Source of the DNA: Symbiodinium natans
Taxonomy: Eukaryota; Sar; Dinophyceae; Suessiales; Symbiodiniaceae
Direction: 5' to 3'
Assembly: GCA_905221605.1 (NCBI GenBank)
Contig: CAJNDS010002384.1
Location: forward strand, 124,001 to 188,000
Length of the DNA stretch: 64,000 bases
Within the stretch, counting starts at the first letter, position 1. Each line of letters begins with the position of its first letter. The notes beneath the pieces were generated by a model. That model had not been told where the DNA came from and searched no databases. It saw only the letters and a list, made by a program, of their open reading frames with translations. The position numbers were made by a program, and so were the translations under genes. Positions 1 to 10,420 of the stretch are shown in pieces.

Positions 1-3000
1 TCACTGGTCCGAGTGCTTGCAGCTGCCGTGTTGGGGTGTCAGAATGTCGGGGCTGCCGACATGGACTGATTGGTGCAGAGAAAGCATACAGAATCTACAT
101 AGCTATCAAATCGACGATTCCATGGATTCGTCACCACGGCCATTCCTATGCAAGCAGTCAGGAAGCTAGCTCGAGCACCTGCACAGGACCGACTCGATTG
201 CCAGCTTGTTCGGAGGAGCGCTCCTTCCGACCACCCGCCATCCGTGCGGAGAAGGCGTGCCTTAAAGCCATGAATAGTCTAATCTGCTGCCCAGGATGGG
301 CTCCGGAAAACATGCGAAGCCATTTCGCCTCGCTCAGGTCATAGTTGTGTGCTACAGCCGCTCGCGCTGCCAAGCGTGCCATTTGGTGACGGTCATGATT
401 ACGGCCGGCGGCTTCTCAAAGACTCTTCCCAAATTTACTATAGTAGGATCACTGGTGCAAACATACGCACAACATGTAGGGTGTTCGTAAAGCTACATTT
501 GCACGCGCCAAGGCGTATTCAAAGATGCACTGAACGATGTGACATATGAAGTTTTGCACGAGTCTGCGCCGCAAAATCGTGGCACTCGTTCGGACTTTTG
601 CACGGACGTTGCCTCAGCCTTGTTCTATAGCCACAGAGCAAATGGGGCAAGTGTTCTTGCATTGCCTTGTATCACACGCAAGAAATGGGCACGTATGCAT
701 CACATCGTTCACTGCTCTTGGGTGCACCCAACCAGCCACTTCACAACAATGGAACAAATTAAGACAAGACGCGTGAGCCACTTCTTGATGCATTCCTGGT
801 GGAACCTGGGCAGTGCATGGTCTAGCGATCCGCGTGTGTCTGACTCACATCCTGTGCTTGCCGCGGGGCAGATGTGAACAGGGTAGCTTCACAGCTTCCC
901 CCACCAAAGGCGATAAGCCTGGGCTGAGGCAGCAACATGCGTTTGAGGTGTATTAGTCGCTGCGTGTACGCAGAATGGCCAGTACAGGATACATGCACCC
1001 GGCACCTGCCGGCTGGAAGTTTTTTTTTCAGCAGGCACCGATTCTACTGTCTTGATTGTGGGTTGGGCGATTCTACCTCACTTTGATTTGGCACATTCAA
1101 GCTGCAGAACTGCAGAAACTGTTGCAGGCATTGCTGCGCATTAATGCTTCGCTACTGCTTCTAGCCGAGCGAACTGAATAACCTGACCCTTAACGAGCAA
1201 CGAAGACCTGATCAACGTTGATGAGGACCAAAGTACCGACACGTTTTCCCTTTTAGCGGCAGACACCACCTCGCTGAGCATGCTAAGTTTGCAGCTTCGG
1301 AACACACACCGCACTCCGCCGACTGGCGCAGTCGTGTCCGAGGCAGGCGCTCCACCTGACCTGCTATCAGGAAAATGCGACGTGTTGCAAAGACCGAGGG
1401 GGGCGCCGGCAGTCAACAGAACCCGGCGGAGATTGACGAGGGGACGAAAGCCCTAGAGCTAGATCTACAGCGAGACACGCCTGCTTACTCGGCTGTTGCA
1501 TCGAAAAAGAGCCACCCTGCATCAGGCATAGGCCAGCCAAGCCCTGAGAGACTGGGTTTAAGAGGAGTGTGACCAACCACACCTCTACAGGATCACAACA
1601 GACAGCAAAGGACCGAGACAGTGGAAGTTGTTCCATCCGAAGGGGCCACCTCAACTCGCAGAGACAGTGTTCTGATGTCTTCTGGCCTTCTTGGAGTGTG
1701 TGGCGGTTTGGTATGGCCTCGTCGAGCTTGCAAAGCTTCCTCAGATACGGCAGGATCTGCCAGCGCAGACTTCTGCAACCAAACGACAGCTGTTACGATG
1801 GAGGGGTCGGCTGCATTGTGCCGCTATTGTGCTGCATTGTGCTGCGTGGACGGCATGGACACCAAGGCACTCATAGTCCTCGGGAGTGAGCTCCCTGTGC
1901 CTTACGTCGCTCACTCCATCATGTCAAGCAAAGTGATTCCACGCCACGGCTGGGCAAGTTTCAGCCTCTTCGTGAGTCAAAGACCAATGCAAACAACCCC
2001 GAACAGCAGTTGGATAATCCTACTTCGCCAGCCCAGGGGCATCATGCTTGCGGCCTCGTTGACCCCGAGGCCGCAAGGAAGAATGGCCTGACAGCACTTT
2101 TGTGCCCAAGTGCACCGACAGCCAGTTGCAAGTCATGTCATCTGTGTTTTCTTGAGCCACGTCCTCCTCCGAGTCCACATCGCTGTCTATGTAGTCCTCC
2201 CAGAGGATGTCATCCCCAAAGACAGGGCCTCCTCTCAAGGCTTTGATGTGGCGTCACACGGCAAGTGCATGCCAGCGCATTTCGGGACCGAGACTTGGAT
2301 TGAAGCTCCTCGGATCAATCTTGCGATGTTGCGGAGAGAATGGACGCGGTACATGCCTCAGAGCTCATGCTGCTCACCCGGGGCAGATCCAGAATACTTC
2401 ACAAAGAAGGTTGCGCTGACTTGCAAGGCATGCCAAGATTCGCTGAAGTGAAGAGCACTTCGGCCTCCTTTGCTGAACTTTCTGGCGGGGTGCCTGGACT
2501 AACAGGGTAGACAGCACGCAGATTCAAACTCTGCAGGTGGACCGCAAACTCAAAGCTGACTGAAGTTCTCTGAGCGTCCTTTGGCCTTAGAAGCAGCGTG
2601 CCAAGCAAAAAATCATAAAAGAAACACCTCTGCCCGCCCAACAATTCAAAGCCACAGACACACACGCAGCACATATATGTAGTTATACAGTCATCCTCCC
2701 TGGGCCAAACCCTCAACGGCGCAACTCGGCCCTTTTGTGGGCTCTGGGCGGCTCCGTTCATCTTTTTCAACCAAGGCGCTCGGCTGCGCGGCTGTTTGGG
2801 CCGCGGCCAAAGCCAGCTCGTGGTGACCCGGCGGTCTTCCGCCTTCCGCCAAGCGATGATGCTAGAAAATGTTGATCGCAAAACAAAGGCGAGAGGCATA
2901 GGAAACAAGAGAAGTGCCCCATCTATTATGGGCTCATGAATGCGTCATGCATCGCCTTTTTCTCGAAAAGAATGTATGTGCTTGCCGAACATGCAAGCCA

Positions 3001-3550
3001 AGCTGCCCTCTGATGTCCTCGCGATTTAGGGTCCTGTCAGCATCATCACGCATACTAGATGCCGACGGTGCTCCTGGCGCGAGCTATAGTACTGTCCCAT
3101 CTCGCAGTTGGGCCACGCGCGACGAGCTTGAAGAACCAACAAGCACAGCCTGCGCAAGGCTGCGCACGGGGTGCTGAGTGCTCGTGTCAGCCGATCCCCC
3201 GAGGCAACGGGTCCAAAAGCTTTCGATTGAGTCAAGAACCCTGCTGATTGCAAGCAGCCCTCCGGTGACTTACCCATGGTTCCCAGGCACCTTCTTCTGG
3301 AGACCCGTTCTATGCGCAACGGCATTGCGTTGGATGCTAAATCCTTTACCTACCTACTCTACTGCCCCCCTCTTGATCAAAACTGCCGCAGACATGAGAG
3401 GCGCTGGCTCATGGCTTCGTCGAAGCTTCTGCGATCGTGCGTCCCTTCTTGCTGCAAAGTTCCACGGCCTCTATCCAGGCAAAGGGTATTGTGTGGACTT
3501 CATCCTGACAGAAGGTCTCCCTTCGCTGAAGTTGTCTCGACAAGCGCAAG

Positions 3551-3554
3551 CACA

Positions 3555-3638
<84 letters not shown>
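3551..3638. repeat. (CA)n microsatellite
   Basis: About 44 nearly perfect CA units, with one CCCA interruption near the left end. It makes spurious His/Thr and Cys/Val runs in overlapping frames, so long open frames across it should not be taken as genes. Confidence 0.97.
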
Positions 3639-3639
<1 letters not shown>

Positions 3640-4367
3640 CGCCTGCGAAACACCGAGCTTCTGCGAGCACTGAGTGCAGGCCAATGCCTGGGTTTGGCAC
3701 CCTCCTTCTCCAGGTCCCCACTGTGACGATGATAGAAAACTAAAGTGACTGAAGCGAAGCTGGGTGCAGCACAGATGGAGGAGCTCCGCCTTCGGCTTCC
3801 AATTCATGTCCAAAGGCAAAACCGGATGAGGCCAAGGAACCCGTCCTATGCAGAAATCCTCCTGCGGCTCCACGAACTCGATCTCCACTGACCCAGAAGG
3901 GTCCACCTGAGCACAAACGTGCGAACCGAGCAATCCCGGTGCAAAGGCTGCACATGAACACCTTGCCTTCCGGACGCGAGCGGCGCCAGGCGTGGATGAC
4001 TTTCGATTGTCGAAGTCACCAAAGGCACTAACCCAGAGGTCCTTGACCTGCACCGTGGCTGGATACAGCAGTTTTGTGACCGGCTCCCGAACCTTTGCCC
4101 GAGAAAGTGTATAGGGTGTAGGGCCCCAGCCAGAGGTACAAGCCGGGACCGCCAGGCCAGAGTCGTGTCCTCGTCACCTTAACAAAGGACGAATTCCCGA
4201 TTAGGGCAGCAACTGCGGTTTAATTAGGGCTTCAGCGTGCGTGCCCGAAAGAGTCCACAAAGCACCAGTCCTGCCATATAGAGTTCTATATAGGCCAACA
4301 TGCGAAACAACGCAGTTGCCGCATGTACCTGCACTCTTCAATCAGCCCTCACATTCAAGACCGACCG

Positions 4368-4448
4368 TATGGGGGTTTCCGAGATCAGGGGTGCCTTTAT
4401 GGGGGGTCCTTCTTCTAAGGGGCTCCCTTTTTCTCGAAAACCCCCATA
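4368..4448. repeat. Imperfect inverted repeat (hairpin)
   Basis: The arm TATGGGGGTTTCCGAG at 4368-4383 returns as its reverse complement at 4433-4448 with one mismatch (15 of 16 bases). The loop is about 49 bases and contains further G-rich runs. I see no flanking target-site duplication, so I do not call a transposon. Confidence 0.75.
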
Positions 4449-5344
4449 TTGAAAGGAGCTCTCCTGAGAACCCTTTTCCCGCATTCGGAGGCGAAAGCAG
4501 AGTGGTGCCGGATCCTGCATTGAACAAAGACTCGTCGATCTAGGCCAATGACGAAAACTTCAAACACTTCGCTTGAGAGGCAGCCTTGGGAAGCACCCAT
4601 CGGACCTGCGCACCTTATTCAGCTCAGAAGAAGCCACTCTGCATAGAAAAAGCTGGCACAGTGAACCGTCAACCACTGCCGACAAAGCGTCGGTTGATGC
4701 TTAAAACTGTGAGCACTGGAGGCAGCGGAGGCAACAGTGGCTTCTTCACCTGGCGAAGCAAAGTTTCACAGGGCTAGGCCGGTTAGGCGCTGCAATCCAG
4801 AATGACAAGCAAGCTCCCTTTCCTAGGACGAGCCTTCAGCACACGGCATGGCTTGCTCGGCCTGTGAACGGTAGACTCGGTTTCCAGCCCTGCATGAAAA
4901 AAGGAATCTAGCAGAATCGAGCTAGGCTATGGATGACATCATGGAACCTCCCTGTCGCTCTCACAAGATTGGGCTTTGGACTGGCTCCATGACACGTAGT
5001 CACCACCCGAAGTAGCAGACAAACCAATGGAGACCTGGCAATGACAGTTTGTGCGCGCGTTGTGGCGTTGCCCACGTGTCTGGCTGAAGAGCATCGACAA
5101 GGCTGGCTCTGGCTAAGGGCCTCGATTTCTTCCAACTCGTCTGGGATGTCATGGATTGTCACTGAAGGCCGCCGGAGCCTGTCACCATTTGTCACAGGCA
5201 GAGACCCGCGTCTTCACAAACCCGTGGAATTTTACTGCAAAGCCCAGGCAACGTGACGGACATTGCTGACATTGCTGACATAGGGCATGGCTGGACTCTC
5301 GACATTCCAAGTTGGGGTGTATCATGTAGAGGCGAAAAACACCT

Positions 5345-7267
5345 TCAACTGTGCCACTGCCTATGTATATAATTATATATATATACACACATGGCACAAA
5401 CATTCTTCTGCAAATAACAAAACACGATGCACCGAGCATTTATCGAAGTTGTTGTCTCAAGCATCTCCGAGTTCACCGTGCTCTCAGGCGGTTTGCCAGA
5501 CCTCTTTGGGCCTTCGACCAGGAGCTTTCGGAGCTGCGCCTTGTGCGCCCGAGCTTCCTTCTTTGCCTGTCGCAATTGCTGTGCTTGCAATCGCTCGGGC
5601 GGGATTCTGCGAGGCTGCCGCGTGTCTGACAGAAGGGGGATAGCTGTCGGGCCAAGGCCTTCAAGAGGAGCTGTGAGAAAGGACCAGCAGAAGGCGCGTT
5701 GCCAGTACCCAGGGCGTCCCTTGACATGCTCTTTGGACAGATGCAGCTGTGGATCACTTGCGAGCTGGAAGCCATTGGCTTCAACCGCTGCTACCCAAGC
5801 ACTGCCGCGTGCTTCTGGGTCCGCGTGACGTCCTACCGTGCCCTTGGTATCGGCAATGATCAGCAAACCTCGGCCAGGGGCTTGCCGCAGAAGTTGGCGC
5901 GCTTTGGCTGCGGCCAGGCCTCGTTCTTCAGGGCCTGGTAGAATCGAGAAGAACAGCGCCATGATCACGACGTCGAAATGACCAGCCGGCAAGCTCTTTG
6001 CCTTGTAGCTTGTTGGCCCAAGGCCACGCGAGGTTTCACACTCTTCCAGCTCGAAGGCGCTGCCAGGAGGTGACACAGGCACTTCTAAGAAGTTGCAAGA
6101 TAGGACGGAGGGATGGCCAGGTGCCATGTCAACTGCGGTCACTTCCAGTGTCTGGCCGTGCAGCCTACCAAAGTAATTGTTACAGCTGCCGACGTCCAAC
6201 ACCTGAGGTCGGTTTATCAAGACCTGCTTGGCGAGCTCCTGGATCAAGCTGGCAAACTTGTCTTCGACAAGCGGAAGCTGTCCGTCTGCGCGTTTGCAAG
6301 CGATGGCCCTGCGCAGCTCTCCGGTCAAAATGCTCACACGAGAGCGCTCAGCTCGTCGACCAGTCAACCATCGCTCTCTTCTTTCGCCATCTAGGAGAAA
6401 ATAGTGCCCAATCGTATCAAAACACCACTGCTTAAAAGCCTTACTCCACTGCTTTAGGCCATGCACGGCCGCAGCATCCACATCCGGCTCCTCTCCATTA
6501 CTAGGACAAGCGCTTGATGGTGGTCGGGTTGAGAAGGCAACGTTGCTTTGGCTCAGTCTCCGCAAGGACCTCTTCCGAGCCACCGCTGCCTTCGCAAACT
6601 TCCGGAGCTGCTCAATGCCTGCGTCTAGTTCAAAGCCCTCCAAGTAGGCTTCAGGATCATGAAGGAACCAACGAACCATGTTGTCCAAGGCTTGGTGCAG
6701 ACGCCTCCTCTGCTCTCTACCTTTCGACTTGCTGTTGAGGATTGGGCTTAGGTCCATGAGACCATCCAGCCGAGCACCCCTCTGAAGTGCAGGCAATGTC
6801 AGGATGTGGGCTACTTCCAAGGAAATCTGGCCCAGCAGATTCGTAGCAGAAGTCGACGCAGCTGCACGATCACTGTCTGGCTTCAACTGTAGCAAAGCAG
6901 GCACCAATCTCTCTACCAGGTACGCGGGCTTCATTGGCACCTCCTCCAGAACACCTTCTGCCCATTCGTATTGCCTTTGATTACAACTGGTCTTCTCATC
7001 GGTCCCAGGTGAAGAGCTGCAACCCCTGCGGATCGCAGAAACTCGAACGATCTTACGCCAGGGTGTCGCCCGAACACGCAACACTGCGACAGCGGTAGCA
7101 GAAGCAGTCGTCCAGATAGTGTTTCTGCTGATGCTGATCTTCGCCTGCCATCTACGTCGCAGCGGCGTCAACCCACATAGGCCTGAGAGGCTTGGACGTG
7201 GGGGGCTGAGTGGCCTCACAGTAGCCCTGGCCAAGGAAACGCCTCCCCGCCAGGTAAGAGCGGCCAT
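5345..7267 (-). CDS. SAMTOR/BMT2-like SAM-binding methyltransferase-fold protein
   Basis: Single open frame of 640 codons from an ATG at 7267. Residues about 268-510 match the BMT2/SAMTOR family. They include a Trp-rich lead-in (LKQWSKAFKQWCFDTIGHYF), the SAM-binding loop VLDVGSCNNYF near 356-366, an acidic residue ending the next strand (VTAVDMAP), FDVVIMALFFSILPGPEERG near 431-450, and WVAAVEANGF near 491-500. Family members either methylate 25S rRNA adenine (yeast Bmt2) or sense SAM upstream of TORC1 (animal SAMTOR); which applies here cannot be told. The first 89 residues contain 14 Arg, 2 Lys and no Asp or Glu, as in a mitochondrial presequence. Human SAMTOR is about 400 residues, so this protein has a long N-terminal extension. 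The last ~60 residues after KKEARAHKAQLRKLL are low quality (CVYIYNYI) and may be read-through into a 3' intron or UTR. No intron is needed for the conserved domain. Confidence 0.82.
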   Translation of the reverse strand: MAALTWRGGVSLARATVRPLSPPRPSLSGLCGLTPLRRRWQAKISISRNTIWTTASATAVAVLRVRATPWRKIVRVSAIRRGCSSSPGTDEKTSCNQRQYEWAEGVLEEVPMKPAYLVERLVPALLQLKPDSDRAAASTSATNLLGQISLEVAHILTLPALQRGARLDGLMDLSPILNSKSKGREQRRRLHQALDNMVRWFLHDPEAYLEGFELDAGIEQLRKFAKAAVARKRSLRRLSQSNVAFSTRPPSSACPSNGEEPDVDAAAVHGLKQWSKAFKQWCFDTIGHYFLLDGERRERWLTGRRAERSRVSILTGELRRAIACKRADGQLPLVEDKFASLIQELAKQVLINRPQVLDVGSCNNYFGRLHGQTLEVTAVDMAPGHPSVLSCNFLEVPVSPPGSAFELEECETSRGLGPTSYKAKSLPAGHFDVVIMALFFSILPGPEERGLAAAKARQLLRQAPGRGLLIIADTKGTVGRHADPEARGSAWVAAVEANGFQLASDPQLHLSKEHVKGRPGYWQRAFCWSFLTAPLEGLGPTAIPLLSDTRQPRRIPPERLQAQQLRQAKKEARAHKAQLRKLLVEGPKRSGKPPESTVNSEMLETTTSINARCIVFCYLQKNVCAMCVYIYNYIHRQWHS

Positions 7268-8748
7268 ATTATGTCAGAATAAGTCCGTTAAGGGACGATC
7301 TTCCTTCTTTCAACTTTGGCGCTCCCCTCTCCATTGCGCTCATGCGGATGCTACGTGTCTTCTGCTCATGTTCTGATATGTTCTACTCCGCTGCGCAGTA
7401 TGATTTGAGGCAAGCTGGTTTGTGGCAAAGCGCAGGGCACATACCAGCAGGACGCTGATCCGAACATACGTCTGAGATGAACCCACAGGTGTCTGCTCAA
7501 GCACGAATTGGAGCGGTGGTCATGGTGTCATTGAAGCAGCACAAGCGCAGATACCCGACGCACTTACATTGCCAACGCTTTGCTAATCTTTGGACCTCGC
7601 AGGTTAGCAGTCAACTAGCTACTGCACTCGCCAGTTCTCGGAGTGTGGCAGTCGAGAAGTCGAGCCTCTCTACGGATCCGTCCGACTGCAAATGCATCCT
7701 CAGCTGGCTGGCACGACATGCGGCACATGAAGCACTTCCGGCGTGCACCAGCTGCCAGCTCGGTTGCCATCGAGGGAGCGAAAGCACCACTAAATTCATG
7801 CGAGGAGTGGAAAGCAAATCCCACACCATGAAGACCGGGCACGACTACCAAAGAGAAATCTTCAAGGCTCAGGGCAGCGCCCAACATTGAAGGAGGATAT
7901 CCAGCGCTCTTCTGGCACAACCTGTCTGCGGGCCATAAACTCACGGTGGGCACCCAAAACGATTGCTTCCTCGGAGGCCTTTGGGGGTTTGTTTTTTTGT
8001 GTGTTTGTTTCTGGACAACCACTACAACACAGCCCTGTCCGCATTATAATCTCGGGCCTCCTCAAACATGACCTCATAGTGCGAGACTTTGGCCTAAGTA
8101 CAGGGGAGAGGCCAGTCCTGCAAGCTTGCGGCGCAGCAATACCGCAGCAAGCCAAAGCAAGCTTTACGGGCTAAGAGGTGGGCCACAGTTCTCAGCACTA
8201 TCCTGCGAGAGCAGGGTACGGCACTGGTAAGGCACTTGTTGTTCGTAGCTTGCAAAAACAAACTGTCCCGCTGGACAACCGTCGGAAAGCTGGAGACGCG
8301 ACAGATACAGCCTCAAATTCACACAGTTCAACTAAAATGCCGCCCACATGCCAACATACCGTTTGGAGTGTGCTGCACATTCTGAAGACCGACCAAACTT
8401 GCAACGTGACAATCAGGCTCTTGTTTGGCCAAGGTGTGCACTTTGCTCAGATGGGAATGGCAATCGAACAATCGAACGAAATGCATGTGAAATTCAAATC
8501 GGGTCCACTAAGCAATGTGCTGAAGCCGTTGTGGCATCACCCCGGCCCGGGAGGGAGAAGAAGGATACCTGTGGTGATGCCAATTTCATGCATGAGGCAG
8601 CTAGGATTTGGCAGATGCTGGCAAGCATGCCTTGACTCCTGGCGTCAGGGGGATCGCCTGCATGGGCATGAGGCGAACATCACTCAATCTCAAGCTTCAT
8701 GAAGCTAGGTATATCTCAGGATAATACATACGCTCGGACTGTTTGATG
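7268..8748. other. Intergenic DNA upstream of the SAMTOR-like gene
   Basis: No supported coding region. This stretch should hold the 5' flank of the gene starting at 7267. I see no spliced-leader relic and no tRNA-like element. Confidence 0.5.
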
Positions 8749-8943
8749 CTATAGCCGCCAAAGCGCCTCATCCCACAGGTAGCCGTACACTGGATTGTAC
8801 AGGCCTGTGACGTGGATGGCTAGATGCGCGACATGCTCATTATGCTTCTGTACCGTCACAGGGAAATTGTTCGTGAGCATCTCTGCCCGCCTGCAGATGA
8901 CCCCTGCCGAGCCACGACCTATCACGCGACAGCTTCCACTCAC
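8749..8943 (-). pseudogene. Orphan exon resembling an Argonaute/Piwi N-terminal domain
   Basis: The minus-strand frame reads GRGSAGVICRRAEMLTNNF followed by PVTVQKHNEHVAHLAIHV. This resembles the start of the Argonaute N domain: a G-rich lead, then an LTNHF/LANYF-type strand, a short gap, and a hydrophobic strand. A possible 3' splice site lies just upstream (GTGATAG|GTCG). After IHVTG the frame becomes less convincing and stops. No PAZ or PIWI exon can be found between here and the next gene at 7267, so a full Argonaute cannot fit. It is either a relic, a chance resemblance, or an exon of an unrelated protein. The assignment rests on a short stretch only. Confidence 0.22.
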
Positions 8944-9659
8944 TGCAGACTCCTCACTGGAGGAGCCGCCTCAGCTGGCCGGTCCCTCGCACTGCGGAGC
9001 ACCAGCCACTCCAGCACCTCGACTCTCGCAGTTTTGCAACCCATGTCACCTTCCCGCAATCGGCCGCACAAAGACTCCGTCGGCCTTTCGGCGCTTCCTG
9101 ACCTTGCGCGTGGGCTCCGGTTGTTGGACCTCGTGCAAAAAGGCAAGAAAACACACTATACGACTCAGTCAACTTTTTTCCTTTGCGTTCGTGCATGGGA
9201 TTGGCAGGCGAGTTTGGCTAAAAGGAAGCTTCACCTTCTTCGCGCGAGGGCCAGGCGCTCCAGATGGAAGCCAAAGGAATCCGAACAGGCTTCCGACGGT
9301 CCATGCCTTGGAAAGCAACAGGCTGCATCCGCTTTGACTTGACGATTTCTCATTAAAAATAGGTCTGCTCTGTTTCATCTCTTGGGCGCTGGCACTGCAA
9401 GTATACATACACTTCTGCCGGGGAGATAAGCTCCCTGATGTGAAGAAAACAGGCAAGATTGGTGAAAGGTCAATCATGCTCTTCCAACTAGCTACATTCG
9501 CTGGGTGCTGACGGCTACAGCCATGCCCTCAGCTTTCAGGGCGCCTCAGAACCTGTCCACGCAATGCACGCTCCGAGCGGTGGAGCACCTCCCTGGGCCC
9601 GAAGGAATAGGCCTCACGTTGCCAGGCTTGATGGTGTCAACATGTGCCGGAAGGGTCGA

Positions 9660-10420
9660 CTAGAACAGTTTCTGGGGGACAGCCTGCGCGAAGCTCTCAT
9701 CGTCTGGCTTCTCGGTGAGGTGGGCACCGCCGAACTGCAGCGTGACATCGCCGGCCTTGCAGAGAGAAGCAAAAAGCTGGGGGACCAGAGCTATGGCAGA
9801 CCATGGCAGTCCCTGGCAGAGCCTCCCGTGGCTCAGGATGCACACCCCAAACCTGCGGACCAGGAGTTGTCCTGCGGACTCGTGTGAGATGGGTGCCAGG
9901 TGATGCCTCCCCTTCGCCATCGGCGCCGGAAGATGCAGCCTCGCTTTGCTTCAAAGACGCAAGCATACTAAAGAGTGGGTTTGGCCATTGGGATGCCCTG
10001 ATCTGAGCCGCGCACATAGTAAGACAATACCCCCTGCCTGAGCATGTGCAATTTGATATTCTGCTGCTCATGCCGATTCTGCCAGATATTTAGATACGAT
10101 GCAGCAGCACGTTCACCGATGATAACCGCGCGGCCCAGGGCAGATGTTCTTCTTGGCCCGCTCTGATTCGGGAAGGTCCTGCACAAGCCCGGAACGCGTA
10201 GAAAGTTGCGGCTTCCATCTGAAGATCGGCAGGAGTCCTCGCATATCCAATGCCGCGGGACAACCTGCTGACACAAGTATGAGGTTTTGCTAATTTCTGA
10301 CGACGCTTTATTGGCTCTCTCGCACGAGGCCTGGATGCGAGGGTATGGCTCCAGGTTGACCTTCAAATCTGCGCGGGTGCACAGCTCCTGACAAATGGGC
10401 GGACGGATGCTCTGACTCAA
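9660..10420 (-). CDS. Unidentified protein, two candidate exons
   Basis: Two minus-strand open frames have protein-like composition. The upstream one (about 9968-10420, up to 150 codons) contains GRAVIIGERAAASYLNIWQN and ends KPTL. The downstream one (9660-9920) contains SHESAGQLLVRRFGVCILSH and GAHLTEKPDDESFAQAVPQ before its stop. They could be exons of one gene in the direction of the array, or two separate chance frames. I recognise no domain, and no start codon or splice junction is established. Confidence 0.3.

Larger units (their letters stand above)
1..5344. other. Intergenic DNA, no supported gene
   Basis: I see no recognisable protein family in this stretch. Most open frames are short and of scrambled composition. 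Two minus-strand pieces look slightly more coding-like: 2020-2238, which has an acidic run (FGDDILWEDYIDSDVDSEED), and about 3740-4053, which has a run of mixed charged and hydrophobic residues. Neither continues into a family I know and I do not call them genes. The stretch also holds a long CA repeat and an inverted repeat, listed separately. It lies downstream of the last gene of the array, so it may include 3' flanking DNA. Confidence 0.5.

Noticed and set aside
3409-4053. 214-codon minus-strand open frame
   Set aside because: A third of it is the CA microsatellite read as Cys/Val. The remainder gives no family match and no splice support.
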